A stretch of DNA of 21,470 nt, from positions 1-21,470 of the forward strand of contig CAAEOZ010000256.1 in assembly GCA_900757715.1 (NCBI GenBank), given 5' to 3'. Below, one piece after another: positions 1 to 6,524 of this stretch. Below the pieces are notes generated by a model. That model was not told where the DNA came from and did no database searches. It saw only the letters and a program-made list of their open reading frames with translations. This DNA is from an uncultured Veillonella sp. Lineage in GTDB: Bacteria; Bacillota; Negativicutes; Veillonellales; Veillonellaceae. A program made the translations under genes and the position numbers. Positions within the stretch are counted from its first letter, which is position 1. The number at the start of each line of letters is the position of its first letter.

Positions 1-1257
1 AATCGCTTCGTCGGAAATACGACCGATTTTAGCTTCATGACCTAAATCCACATTATCGTTTTCTACGATAATAGCTGGAATTGTATCAGATTGAGACTCA
101 GCATCAAGCATCAAGGATTCACAAGAAACTGTTGCTTTGGAATGTTCAGCTTTAGGGCCAATCTTCAAAAGGCCACGATAAATTGCAGCGCCACCGGATT
201 TAGAAATAGATTTAGAGTTTACATTACTTGTTGTATATGGTGCATTATGTACCACTTTACAACCTGTATCGAGGAATTGTCCTTCACCAGCAAATGTTAC
301 ACCTGTAAATTCAGCATGTGCACCTTCACCATTGAGAATACTCATTGGATACAAACAAGAAACTTTGGAACCAAACGAACCAGATACCCATTCAATTGTG
401 CCATTTTTACCTACTACACAACGTTTTGTGTTAAGGTTGTACATATTTTTAGACCAGTTTTCAATTGTAGAATAACGCAATGTAGCATTATCTTTAACGA
501 ACAGTTCAACAGCCCCCGCATGAAGGTTAGACACATCATACTTAGGAGCAGAACAACCTTCGATAAAGTGCAATTTAGCTCCTTCTTCTACAATGATCAT
601 CGTATGTTCAAACTGACCAGCACCTGGTGCATTTAAACGGAAGTAGGATTGCAATGGAATTTCTACTTGTACGCCTGCTGGAACGTATACGAAGGAACCA
701 CCAGACCAAACGGCACCATGAAGGGCAGCCCATTTATGGTCTGTAGGCGGAATTAATGTCATCCAGTATTTTTTTACGATTTCTTCATACTCATGTAATG
801 CTGTTTCGATATCAGTATAGATAACACCTTGCTTAACAAGATCTTCTTGAATACTGTGGTAAACAACCTCAGAATCATATTGAGCACCAACACCAGCTAG
901 AGATGTTTTTTCCGCTTCTGGAATACCTAAGCGATCAAAAGTACTTTTAATTTCTTCTGGAACTTCATCCCAGTTTTCTTTCATATCTACTTTAGGCTTA
1001 ACATACGTATGAATATTTGCCATATCCAAGCCCGAGATATCAGGAATCCAATTTGGAATGCCCATACGATTATAGATTTCCAAAGATTTTAAACGGAAAT
1101 CGAGCATCCATTCTGGTTCATTTTTATTAGACCAAATTTCGCGAATAATATCTTCTGTTAAACCGGCGTCAGAGATATAAGAATATTCAAATTCATTCTT
1201 TATATCATAGACGCCACGGTCCATATCCGCGACTTGGGTTTTCTTTCTTTCTTCCAT
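1..1257 (-). CDS. sufB: Fe-S cluster assembly scaffold protein SufB (C-terminus cut off)
   Basis: SufB is the scaffold subunit of the cytosolic SufBCD complex on which Fe-S clusters are built before transfer to apoproteins. The visible part is 419 codons from the ATG at 1257; family members are usually about 465-470 residues, so roughly 50 residues lie beyond the left edge. The N-terminus (MEERKKTQVADMDRGVYDIK) and the segments EWMLDFRLKSLEIYNRMGIP and GHEAKIGRISDEAI at the cut edge are typical of SufB. The start is well supported: an AGGAGG Shine-Dalgarno at 1261-1266 overlaps the sufC stop codon, so the two genes are translationally coupled. It is the second visible gene of the suf operon; further suf genes probably lie to the left. 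The reading frame is open throughout. Confidence 0.95.
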   Translation of the reverse strand, partial: MEERKKTQVADMDRGVYDIKNEFEYSYISDAGLTEDIIREIWSNKNEPEWMLDFRLKSLEIYNRMGIPNWIPDISGLDMANIHTYVKPKVDMKENWDEVPEEIKSTFDRLGIPEAEKTSLAGVGAQYDSEVVYHSIQEDLVKQGVIYTDIETALHEYEEIVKKYWMTLIPPTDHKWAALHGAVWSGGSFVYVPAGVQVEIPLQSYFRLNAPGAGQFEHTMIIVEEGAKLHFIEGCSAPKYDVSNLHAGAVELFVKDNATLRYSTIENWSKNMYNLNTKRCVVGKNGTIEWVSGSFGSKVSCLYPMSILNGEGAHAEFTGVTFAGEGQFLDTGCKVVHNAPYTTSNVNSKSISKSGGAAIYRGLLKIGPKAEHSKATVSCESLMLDAESQSDTIPAIIVENDNVDLGHEAKIGRISDEAI

Positions 1258-1265
1258 TATGCCTC

Positions 1266-2009
1266 CTATGCTAATGCTTTGTATGCGTCGTAACCTTTTT
1301 CTTCGATTTCACGTACAAGAGAAGCATCACCAGTTTTAACAATCTTGCCATTAATCAATACATGAACATAGTCTGGTTTTAGTTTTTGCAAGATTTGGTT
1401 ATGATGAGTAATTATCAATACAGCATTTTCTTCGTTATGGAAACGTTGTACCCCTTCAGATACGATACGAACCGCATCTACGTCAAGGCCAGAATCAGTT
1501 TCATCAAGAATAGCTAATTTAGGATTCAAAATGGACATTTGAAGAATTTCATTCTTCTTGCGTTCACCACCAGAGAAGCCTTCGTTTACATAACGTTGCG
1601 CATAGGATAAATCAAAGGACAATTCATCCATTTTTTCTTTCAATTCTTTTTTGAAAGATAAAGCACGAACGTTTTCACCAGTAATTGTGGATTTAGCTGT
1701 ACGAATGAAGTTTTCTACAGTAATACCAGGAATAGAAATTGGATTTTGGAAGGACATAAAAATACCCGCTTTTGCACGATCGTTTACTGCATCTTCCGTA
1801 ATATCCTTACCATCAAAAATAATAGAACCACTATCTACTGTATATGTAGAGTTACCCATGATTGCATTAGCAAGTGTAGATTTACCAGCACCATTTGTCC
1901 CCATTACAACGTGAATTTCACCTTTATTAATTGTTAAATCAATGCCTTTCAAGATTTGTTTCTCTTCAACAGATACCTTTAAATCTTTTATCTGAAGTAA
2001 TTCAGCCAA
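1266..2009 (-). CDS. sufC: Fe-S cluster assembly ATPase SufC
   Basis: This is the ABC-type ATPase subunit of the SufBCD scaffold complex, which uses ATP to remodel SufB/SufD during cluster assembly in the cytosol. With the start chosen here it has 247 residues, normal for SufC. The Walker A motif GTNGAGKS is at 37-44, the ABC signature FSGGERKKNEI begins near 145, Walker B LAILDETDSGLD begins near 165, and the H-loop histidine is near 202-203. The frame stays open to an ATG at 2054, but I prefer the TTG at 2009: AAAGGAG lies 8 nt upstream and the protein then begins AELLQIKDL, where the family usually starts. A GTG at 2018 sits on the Shine-Dalgarno itself and is unlikely. The stop overlaps the sufB ribosome site. 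Expression is probably governed by the structured leader upstream. Confidence 0.96.
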   Translation of the reverse strand: MAELLQIKDLKVSVEEKQILKGIDLTINKGEIHVVMGTNGAGKSTLANAIMGNSTYTVDSGSIIFDGKDITEDAVNDRAKAGIFMSFQNPISIPGITVENFIRTAKSTITGENVRALSFKKELKEKMDELSFDLSYAQRYVNEGFSGGERKKNEILQMSILNPKLAILDETDSGLDVDAVRIVSEGVQRFHNEENAVLIITHHNQILQKLKPDYVHVLINGKIVKTGDASLVREIEEKGYDAYKALA

Positions 2010-2161
2010 AATGTTCACTCCTTTTATTTGTATGTAACCATAAGAAACATACACTCGTTATATATAAAACGTATATACTGACACATATAAAAAGGCGGTA
2101 CGCACTAACGTGAATACCGCCGTAATTCTCGCCAACTTAGCAAGTATGTGCATAACAATCT
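2010..2161 (-). promoter_or_regulatory. Candidate cis-regulatory leader of the suf operon
   Basis: About 150 nt separate the inferred transcription start (near 2161) from the sufC start codon. The leader can form a small hairpin at 2128-2144 (arms CUUGC and GCGAG, one G-U pair), then an intrinsic terminator at 2087-2121. A second fold, GAAU(U)AC-GGCG-GUAUUC, would occupy the 5' arm of the terminator and so could act as an antiterminator. I saw no strong alternative promoter between the terminator and sufC. This fits transcription attenuation, but it could also be a short independent RNA of about 70 nt. I do not recognise it as a known riboswitch or T-box. The structures are read by eye, without folding energies. 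Confidence 0.45.
2087..2121 (-). terminator. Intrinsic terminator inside the suf leader
   Basis: On the minus strand, GGCGGTA pairs with TACCGCC (7 bp, GC-rich). The loop contains an inner CAC/GTG pairing and the stem is followed by TTTTTAT. It lies downstream of the promoter at 2168-2196 and upstream of sufC, so it sits inside the suf transcript rather than only at the end of the preceding gene. Confidence 0.8.
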
Positions 2162-2167
2162 ACACTC

Positions 2168-2196
2168 ATTATACATTCTTATCTAAATGATAGCAA
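2168..2196 (-). promoter_or_regulatory. Near-consensus sigma-70/A promoter upstream of suf
   Basis: The -35 element TTGCTA (2191-2196) and the -10 element TATAAT (2168-2173) are 17 bp apart. The predicted start is near 2161. It drives the leader with the internal terminator and presumably sufCB. Confidence 0.75.
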
Positions 2197-2199
2197 GAT

Positions 2200-2223
2200 A
2201 TTCCTACTAAAATATACAGGAAT
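2200..2223. promoter_or_regulatory. Inverted repeat next to the suf -35 element (possible operator)
   Basis: ATTCCT and AGGAAT are separated by 12 bp and end 3 bp upstream of the -35 hexamer. The position suits a regulator site, but the arms are only 6 bp and the region is AT-rich, so it could be chance. Confidence 0.3.
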
Positions 2224-2224
2224 T

Positions 2225-2255
2225 AAAAGAATATCAAGTATTACATATATTGATA
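2225..2255 (-). terminator. Weak terminator candidate after the decarboxylase gene
   Basis: On the minus strand TATCAA and TTGATA form a 6-bp AT-rich stem with a 12-nt loop followed by TTCTTTT. It lies about 50 nt after the stop of the lysA-like gene. The stem is short, so termination here is doubtful. Confidence 0.3.
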
Positions 2256-2303
2256 GATTATTATTAATATTAATTCTCATCCTATTCGATTCTCAATATT
2301 AAA

Positions 2304-3560
2304 TTATAGGTTTGAAAAATCAAGAGTTCCAAATAAATCATCATATGTTTCAGCACGACGAATTTGTGTAACAGAGCCATCTTTATGTAATAATAACTCT
2401 GCAGAACGTAATTTACCATTATAATTAAAACCCATAGAATGTCCATGTGCACCAGCATCGTGAATGATGACACGATCTCCAATATCAATTTTGGGTAGCT
2501 CTCGTTGAATAGCAAATTTATCATTATTTTCACATAAGGAGCCTGTTACATCATATACATGATCCTTGGGAGCATTTTCTTTACCCATTACAGTAATGTG
2601 ATGGTAAGAACCATACAATGCCGGACGCATAAGGTTTGCCATACAAGCATCTAAACCGATGTAATGACGATAAATATCTTTTTTATGAATAGCAGTAGAA
2701 ACAAGGTAACCAAATGGACCTGTTACCATACGCCCACATTCATAAGCCAATGCTACATCAATAAGTCCATTAGCTACTAAAATCCGATTATACGCTTCTT
2801 CTACACCCTTACTTAATGCGCGAAAGTCTACTGGTGTTTGTTCTGGTTTATAAGCTACACCTACACCACCACCAAGATCAATGAAATCAACAATGATGCC
2901 AAGTTCATTTTTAATATCTACAGCTAGGTTAAAGCAGATTTCTGCAGTACCCACTAAACTATTAATGTCTAGCTCGTTAGAAACAACCATCGTGTGAATA
3001 CCAAAGTGTTTTACACCTTTGGCTTGTAATTGTTTAAATGCTTCAAATATTTGTTCGCGGGTCATACCATATTTAGCTTCTTCAGGAAGGCCAATAATTG
3101 TATTCCCCCCTTCTTTTAAAGAACCCGGATTATAACGCACGCAAAATGTATCTGGTAAAGAACCGTGATTATTCTCTAAATAGTCGATATGTGTAATATC
3201 ATCAAGATTGATGATTGCACCCATTTCAAGTGCCTTTTTATACTCCACATATGGTGTGTCATTAGATGTGAACATAATATCATGGCCCGTAATACCCACC
3301 TTTTCACATAAAATGAGTTCTGCTAAGGAAGAACAGTCTGCACCAACCCCCAGTTTTTGTAATAAACGCATGATATAAGGATTTGGAGTTGCTTTAACTG
3401 CAAAATATTGCTTGAATCCCTTATTCCAAGAAAATGCATTGATGAAAGATTTCATATTCTCAATAATTCCTTCTTCATCATAAATATGGAATGGAGTTGG
3501 ATACTGAGCAATAATATTTTCTAATTGTTCTAAAGTGAATGGAACTGTTTTCTTGTTCAT
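2304..3560 (-). CDS. lysA: Diaminopimelate decarboxylase-like PLP enzyme (LysA family)
   Basis: This is a fold-type III (alanine-racemase-like) PLP decarboxylase of the LysA/ODC superfamily. The expected reaction is meso-diaminopimelate to L-lysine plus CO2 in the cytosol. It has 418 residues, normal for LysA. YFAVKATPNP carries the PLP-binding lysine (K56), a phosphate-binding DLGGGVG lies near 228-234, an arginine motif ECGRM near 274, MRPALYG near 311, and the dimer-interface motif CENNDKF near 343. The family more often has EPGR and CESxD, so this is a divergent branch and substrate specificity is less certain; other basic or carboxylated amino acids are possible. The ATG at 3560 has AGAAAGG 6 nt upstream. 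A strong terminator lies between doxX and this start and no separate promoter is obvious, so expression may depend on read-through. Confidence 0.82.
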   Translation of the reverse strand: MNKKTVPFTLEQLENIIAQYPTPFHIYDEEGIIENMKSFINAFSWNKGFKQYFAVKATPNPYIMRLLQKLGVGADCSSLAELILCEKVGITGHDIMFTSNDTPYVEYKKALEMGAIINLDDITHIDYLENNHGSLPDTFCVRYNPGSLKEGGNTIIGLPEEAKYGMTREQIFEAFKQLQAKGVKHFGIHTMVVSNELDINSLVGTAEICFNLAVDIKNELGIIVDFIDLGGGVGVAYKPEQTPVDFRALSKGVEEAYNRILVANGLIDVALAYECGRMVTGPFGYLVSTAIHKKDIYRHYIGLDACMANLMRPALYGSYHHITVMGKENAPKDHVYDVTGSLCENNDKFAIQRELPKIDIGDRVIIHDAGAHGHSMGFNYNGKLRSAELLLHKDGSVTQIRRAETYDDLFGTLDFSNL

Positions 3561-3575
3561 GATAACCTTTCTACA

Positions 3576-3608
3576 TAAATAAAAGACTCATCAGCCGATG
3601 AGTCTTTT
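3576..3608 (-). terminator. Intrinsic terminator between doxX and lysA
   Basis: A perfect 12-bp stem (AAAAGACTCATC and GATGAGTCTTTT) with a 4-nt loop, ending in TCTTTTATTT on the minus strand. It starts about 15 nt after the doxX stop and ends about 15 nt before the lysA start. The A-rich and T-rich flanks would let it work in both directions. Confidence 0.88.
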
Positions 3609-3623
3609 ATCCTAATTTCCTAA

Positions 3624-4040
3624 TTATTTAAATAAAGCTTTATCTAAACTAAAGCGACCAGCACCAGCAAAGAATAGCATAAGTGCACCAAAGCCCAATT
3701 GAGATGGATAATCCCAGCTAAAGAAACTACCATTCAAACTCACAATAGTCGCAGTTGCTAAAGTACCTACAACTAGAATAGCACCAATACGTGTAAATAA
3801 TCCTACTGCAATAAGAATACCACCAATCATTTCTGCAAGTGCTGCCATAGTACCCAACATCTCATAACCACCGGATATACCTAAAGGTGCCAACATAGTT
3901 CCTACTTTGTAGAGTCCTTCAGCTCCGCTAAGCCATTTTAAATAACCATGATAAAACATGGAAATGCCCAATGCAAGGCGATAAATTAATAAGCCAAAAT
4001 TTACATAATTAGGTTTACTTTTAAAAATAAAGTTCAACAT
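3624..4040 (-). CDS. DoxX family integral membrane protein
   Basis: This is a 138-residue DoxX/DoxD-type membrane protein with four hydrophobic segments (roughly residues 14-32, 58-82, 86-106 and 112-130). FYHGYLKW after the first segment, the glycine-rich AEMIGGILIAVGLFTRIGA and the C-terminal FFAGAGRFSLDKAL are typical of the family. Some DoxX proteins have been linked to thiol and oxidative-stress functions, but the biochemical role is not established, so I assign only the family. The ATG at 4040 has AAGGAT a few nt upstream. It is read from one or two strong promoters with palindromic sites, which implies regulated and possibly high expression. A terminator follows at once, so it is probably mainly monocistronic. 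Confidence 0.88.
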   Translation of the reverse strand: MLNFIFKSKPNYVNFGLLIYRLALGISMFYHGYLKWLSGAEGLYKVGTMLAPLGISGGYEMLGTMAALAEMIGGILIAVGLFTRIGAILVVGTLATATIVSLNGSFFSWDYPSQLGFGALMLFFAGAGRFSLDKALFK

Positions 4041-4071
4041 AGTGATCCTTCTTTCAATTCAAACATATAAA

Positions 4072-4087
4072 ATCGAATAAATTCGAT
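4072..4087. promoter_or_regulatory. Palindromic operator candidate over the doxX start site
   Basis: ATCGAAT-AA-ATTCGAT is a 7-bp inverted repeat with a 2-bp centre, about 7 bp downstream of the -10 box of the proximal doxX promoter and over the predicted transcription start. A bound repressor here would block initiation. I cannot assign it to a known regulator. Confidence 0.5.
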
Positions 4088-4093
4088 ACGCTA

Positions 4094-4122
4094 ATTATAC
4101 TATTAGAGAATAACTATGTCAA
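4094..4122 (-). promoter_or_regulatory. Proximal doxX promoter (perfect consensus)
   Basis: TTGACA (4117-4122), a 17-bp spacer and TATAAT (4094-4099): an exact match to the housekeeping sigma consensus. The start site should fall near 4087. Confidence 0.88.
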
Positions 4123-4148
4123 TAAGACTCACTATTAAATTCTATAGA

Positions 4149-4177
4149 ATTATATCATACATTGTATACAAAATCAA
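4149..4177 (-). promoter_or_regulatory. Distal doxX promoter with palindromes
   Basis: TTGATT (4172-4177), a 17-bp spacer and TATAAT (4149-4154). The spacer holds the 10-bp palindrome TTGTATACAA (4162-4171), and the 12-bp palindrome ATTCTATAGAAT (4139-4150) runs from the -10 edge over the expected start. AT-rich DNA makes one such palindrome unremarkable, but together with the proximal site they suggest layered control. Confidence 0.5.
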
Positions 4178-4284
4178 TTTTATCGATGTAATCAACCTAA
4201 TTTGGTCACTTTAAATCTGATCAGCTTGAATATAATAATAACTTATTTAAAATATTAAAACATTACAATAAATTAATAAATTAG

Positions 4285-4340
4285 TAAAAAATAATCCTAA
4301 TGAATATGAAAAATGTAATTCACAATTCATTAGGATTATT
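4285..4340 (-). terminator. groESL transcription terminator
   Basis: A perfect 16-bp stem (AATAATCCTAATGAAT and ATTCATTAGGATTATT) with a 19-nt loop, followed on the minus strand by six T residues, about 35 nt after the groEL stop. The rest of the 333-bp doxX-groEL gap (4178-4284) is AT-rich and I see no gene in it. Confidence 0.88.
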
Positions 4341-4373
4341 ATATTTCTTATATATTTAATTCTAAGCAGTTGA

Positions 4374-5999
4374 TTACATCATACCGCCCATGCCACCCAT
4401 TGGAGGCATTGCAGGAACTGCTGCATTTTCATCTACCTTATCAGCTACGATTGTTTCAGTAGTTAATACAAGAGATGCGATAGATGCGGCATTTTGAAGG
4501 GCAGAACGAGTAACTTTCGCAGGATCAACAATACCAGCTTTAACCATATCGATGTATTCTTCAGACAAGGCATTGAAGCCCACGCCAGATTCAGTATTTT
4601 TAACTTTTTCTACTACTACAGAACCTTCAAGACCAGCGTTGTATGCGATTTGACGAAGTGGTTCTTCTACAGCGCGTTTTACAAGGTTAATACCAGTTTG
4701 AACATCACCAGTAGCTTTCAATGTATTTAATGCAGGGATGATATCGATGAATGTAGTACCACCACCAGCTACGATACCTTCTTCGACAGCTGCACGGGTT
4801 GCATTCAATGCGTCTTCAATGCGAAGCTTCTTATCTTTCATTTCAACTTCTGTAGCAGCACCTACTTCGATAACTGCAACACCACCGGACAATTTAGCTA
4901 GACGTTCTTGTAATTTTTCACGGTCGAAATCAGAAGTAGTTTCTTCAACTTGTGCACGGATTTGGTTAATGCGTTTAGCAATTACATCTTTATCACCTGC
5001 GCCATCAATGATTGTAGTTTCATCTTTAGTGATGCGAACTTGACGAGCTGTACCAAGATCTTCAAGTTCTACAGAATCAAGCTTACGACCCATATCTTCA
5101 GTAATAACAGTACCGCCTGTTAAGATAGCGATATCTTCAAGCATAGCTTTACGACGATCACCAAAGCCAGGAGCTTTAACAGCTACAGCTTTGAATGTAC
5201 CACGCAAACGGTTTACTACTAATGTAGCCAACGCTTCCCCTTCTACATCTTCAGCGATAATAAGAAGTTCTTTGCCTACTTTTACTACTTTTTCAAGTGT
5301 TGGCAACATATCTGCGATAGCACTAATTTTACGATCAGTAATCAAGATATATGGGTTATCCATAACAGCTTCCATACGATCAGGATCAGTTACCATGTAA
5401 GGGGAAATGTAACCACGATCAAATTGCATACCTTCTACTACATTTAATGCAGTTTGCAAGCCTTTGGATTCTTCAACAGTAATAACACCGTCATTACCAA
5501 CCTTTTCCATAGCTTCAGCAATCAAACCACCGATTTCTTCGTCAGCAGCGGATACACTTGCAACTTGAGCAATTTCAGCTTTACCAGAAACTTTAATAGA
5601 GCGTTTTTTAATTTCTTCAACTAAAGTTTTTACTGCTGTTTCAATACCTTTTTTCAAAATCATTGGGTTAGCACCAGCTGCTACATTGCGCATACCTTCT
5701 TGAATCATAGCTTGTGCCAATACTGTGGCAGTAGTAGTACCATCACCTGCTACATCATTAGTTTTAGTAGCAACTTCTTTTACCAACTGAGCACCCATGT
5801 TTTCAAATGGATCTGGAAGTTCGATATCGCGAGCAATAGTTACACCATCATTTGTAATTGTTGGGGAGCCGAATTTTTTATCCAATACAACATTACGACC
5901 TTTTGGACCCAATGTAACCTTAACAGCATTTGCTAATTGATCAACGCCACGACCTAAAGCGCGACGAGCTTCTTCATTAAACAAGATTTCTTTTGCCAT
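4374..5999 (-). CDS. groEL: Chaperonin GroEL (Hsp60)
   Basis: This is the large subunit of the ATP-driven folding chamber in the cytosol, working with GroES. It has 541 residues, full length for the family. It begins MAKEILFNEEARRALGRGVD, carries the ATP-site segments VTLGPKGRNVV (near 28-38) and GDGTTTATVLA (near 85-95), and ends in the usual GGM repeat (PPMGGMGGMM). The ATG at 5999 has AGGAGG at 6008-6013. It lies 112 nt after groES with two small hairpins between them, and is co-transcribed from the CIRCE-controlled promoter in front of groES. No sign of frameshift or missing motifs. Confidence 0.99.
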   Translation of the reverse strand: MAKEILFNEEARRALGRGVDQLANAVKVTLGPKGRNVVLDKKFGSPTITNDGVTIARDIELPDPFENMGAQLVKEVATKTNDVAGDGTTTATVLAQAMIQEGMRNVAAGANPMILKKGIETAVKTLVEEIKKRSIKVSGKAEIAQVASVSAADEEIGGLIAEAMEKVGNDGVITVEESKGLQTALNVVEGMQFDRGYISPYMVTDPDRMEAVMDNPYILITDRKISAIADMLPTLEKVVKVGKELLIIAEDVEGEALATLVVNRLRGTFKAVAVKAPGFGDRRKAMLEDIAILTGGTVITEDMGRKLDSVELEDLGTARQVRITKDETTIIDGAGDKDVIAKRINQIRAQVEETTSDFDREKLQERLAKLSGGVAVIEVGAATEVEMKDKKLRIEDALNATRAAVEEGIVAGGGTTFIDIIPALNTLKATGDVQTGINLVKRAVEEPLRQIAYNAGLEGSVVVEKVKNTESGVGFNALSEEYIDMVKAGIVDPAKVTRSALQNAASIASLVLTTETIVADKVDENAAVPAMPPMGGMGGMM

Positions 6000-6014
6000 A
6001 TGTATTACCTCCTA

Positions 6015-6029
6015 GATAGTAACACTATC
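6015..6029 (-). other. Small hairpin beside the groEL ribosome-binding site
   Basis: GATAGT-GTT-ACTATC on the mRNA, ending 1 nt before the AGGAGG of groEL. It could modulate translation or mark a processing product. It is short and unproven. Confidence 0.35.
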
Positions 6030-6081
6030 CAATGTAACGAAATATATGTACCCTTAGGCAATATAGAATGTATCATCAGTT

Positions 6082-6104
6082 TTTATAGTCATGTAGACTA
6101 TAAA
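6082..6104 (-). other. Intercistronic hairpin in the groES-groEL gap
   Basis: A perfect 9-bp stem, TTTATAGTC and GACTATAAA, with a 5-nt loop, starting 7 nt after the groES stop. The following bases are AAAACTG rather than a T-run, so it is not a normal intrinsic terminator. mRNA processing or stabilisation is a possible role. Confidence 0.4.
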
Positions 6105-6111
6105 TTAGCGA

Positions 6112-6393
6112 TTATAATACTGCTAAAATATCGCGTTCGCTAATAATCAAATGAGTAGCACCATCAATTTCTAATTCGCTACCAGCATATTTTGCGAACA
6201 TAACAGTGTCGCCAACTTTAACTTCTGGAGCTACACGTTGACCATTGTCATATACTTTACCAGCACCTACAGCTACAACTACACCTTCTTGAGGTTTTTC
6301 TTTTGCTGTATCAGGAAGGAAGATACCACTTTTAGTTTTTTCTTCTTTTGCTTCTAGACGGATAAGAACGCGGTCAGCTAATGGTTTTAACAT
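6112..6393 (-). CDS. groES: Co-chaperonin GroES (Hsp10)
   Basis: This is the lid subunit of the GroEL chamber: 93 residues, normal length. It begins MLKPLADRVLIRLEAKEEKT, with the mobile loop KTKSGIFLPDTAKEKPQEG (near 20-38) that contacts GroEL, and ends in SERDILAVL. The ATG at 6393 has AAGGAGTG upstream. It is the first gene of the groESL operon; a perfect CIRCE element lies 40 bp upstream of the start, so HrcA repression is expected, although hrcA is not in this window. Confidence 0.99.
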   Translation of the reverse strand: MLKPLADRVLIRLEAKEEKTKSGIFLPDTAKEKPQEGVVVAVGAGKVYDNGQRVAPEVKVGDTVMFAKYAGSELEIDGATHLIISERDILAVL

Positions 6394-6433
6394 ATAATGT
6401 CACTCCTTTTTACTAGTTAATCTCCATAATTTA

Positions 6434-6460
6434 TTAGCACTCTAGCTCATCGAGTGCTAA
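6434..6460. promoter_or_regulatory. CIRCE operator (HrcA site) of groESL
   Basis: TTAGCACTC, 9 bp, GAGTGCTAA: an exact match to the canonical CIRCE inverted repeat. It lies between the -10 box and groES, so it covers the early transcribed region and is also present in the mRNA leader. Confidence 0.98.
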
Positions 6461-6471
6461 TTACAAGTATT

Positions 6472-6499
6472 ATTATAACCGAAGTTAAAATAATTGCAA
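6472..6499 (-). promoter_or_regulatory. groESL promoter
   Basis: TTGCAA (6494-6499), a 16-bp spacer and TATAAT (6472-6477), just upstream of the CIRCE element. It fits a housekeeping-sigma heat-shock promoter repressed by HrcA. It lies 25 bp after the stop of the response regulator, and I see no terminator between them. Confidence 0.82.
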
Positions 6500-6524
6500 G
6501 TACTAATTTTGATTTTTTGACTTT

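Noticed and set aside
91..636. A plus-strand open frame of 181 codons at the left edge
   Set aside because: It lies antisense to sufB, its protein is rich in Cys/Phe/Tyr with no family character, and sufB is clearly the coding strand. Other plus-strand frames in the window (for example inside groEL, thiL, the amidase and the glycosyltransferase) fail for the same reason.
2087..2144. The suf leader as an ANTAR two-hairpin target of the regulator in this window
   Set aside because: Two hairpins precede sufC, but the first has a 5-7 nt loop and I do not see the hexaloop pattern expected in both. Left as a question for a covariance-model search.
2058..2153. A 31-codon frame in the suf leader (MHILAKLARITAVFTLV...) running through the terminator, as a possible leader peptide
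   Set aside because: There is no Shine-Dalgarno before its ATG, and it has no run of one regulatory amino acid. It cannot be excluded, but I do not call it.
2282..2533. An 83-codon minus-strand frame overlapping the end of the lysA-like gene
   Set aside because: It lies in another frame of a gene with strong family motifs and has no ribosome site; it is a shadow.
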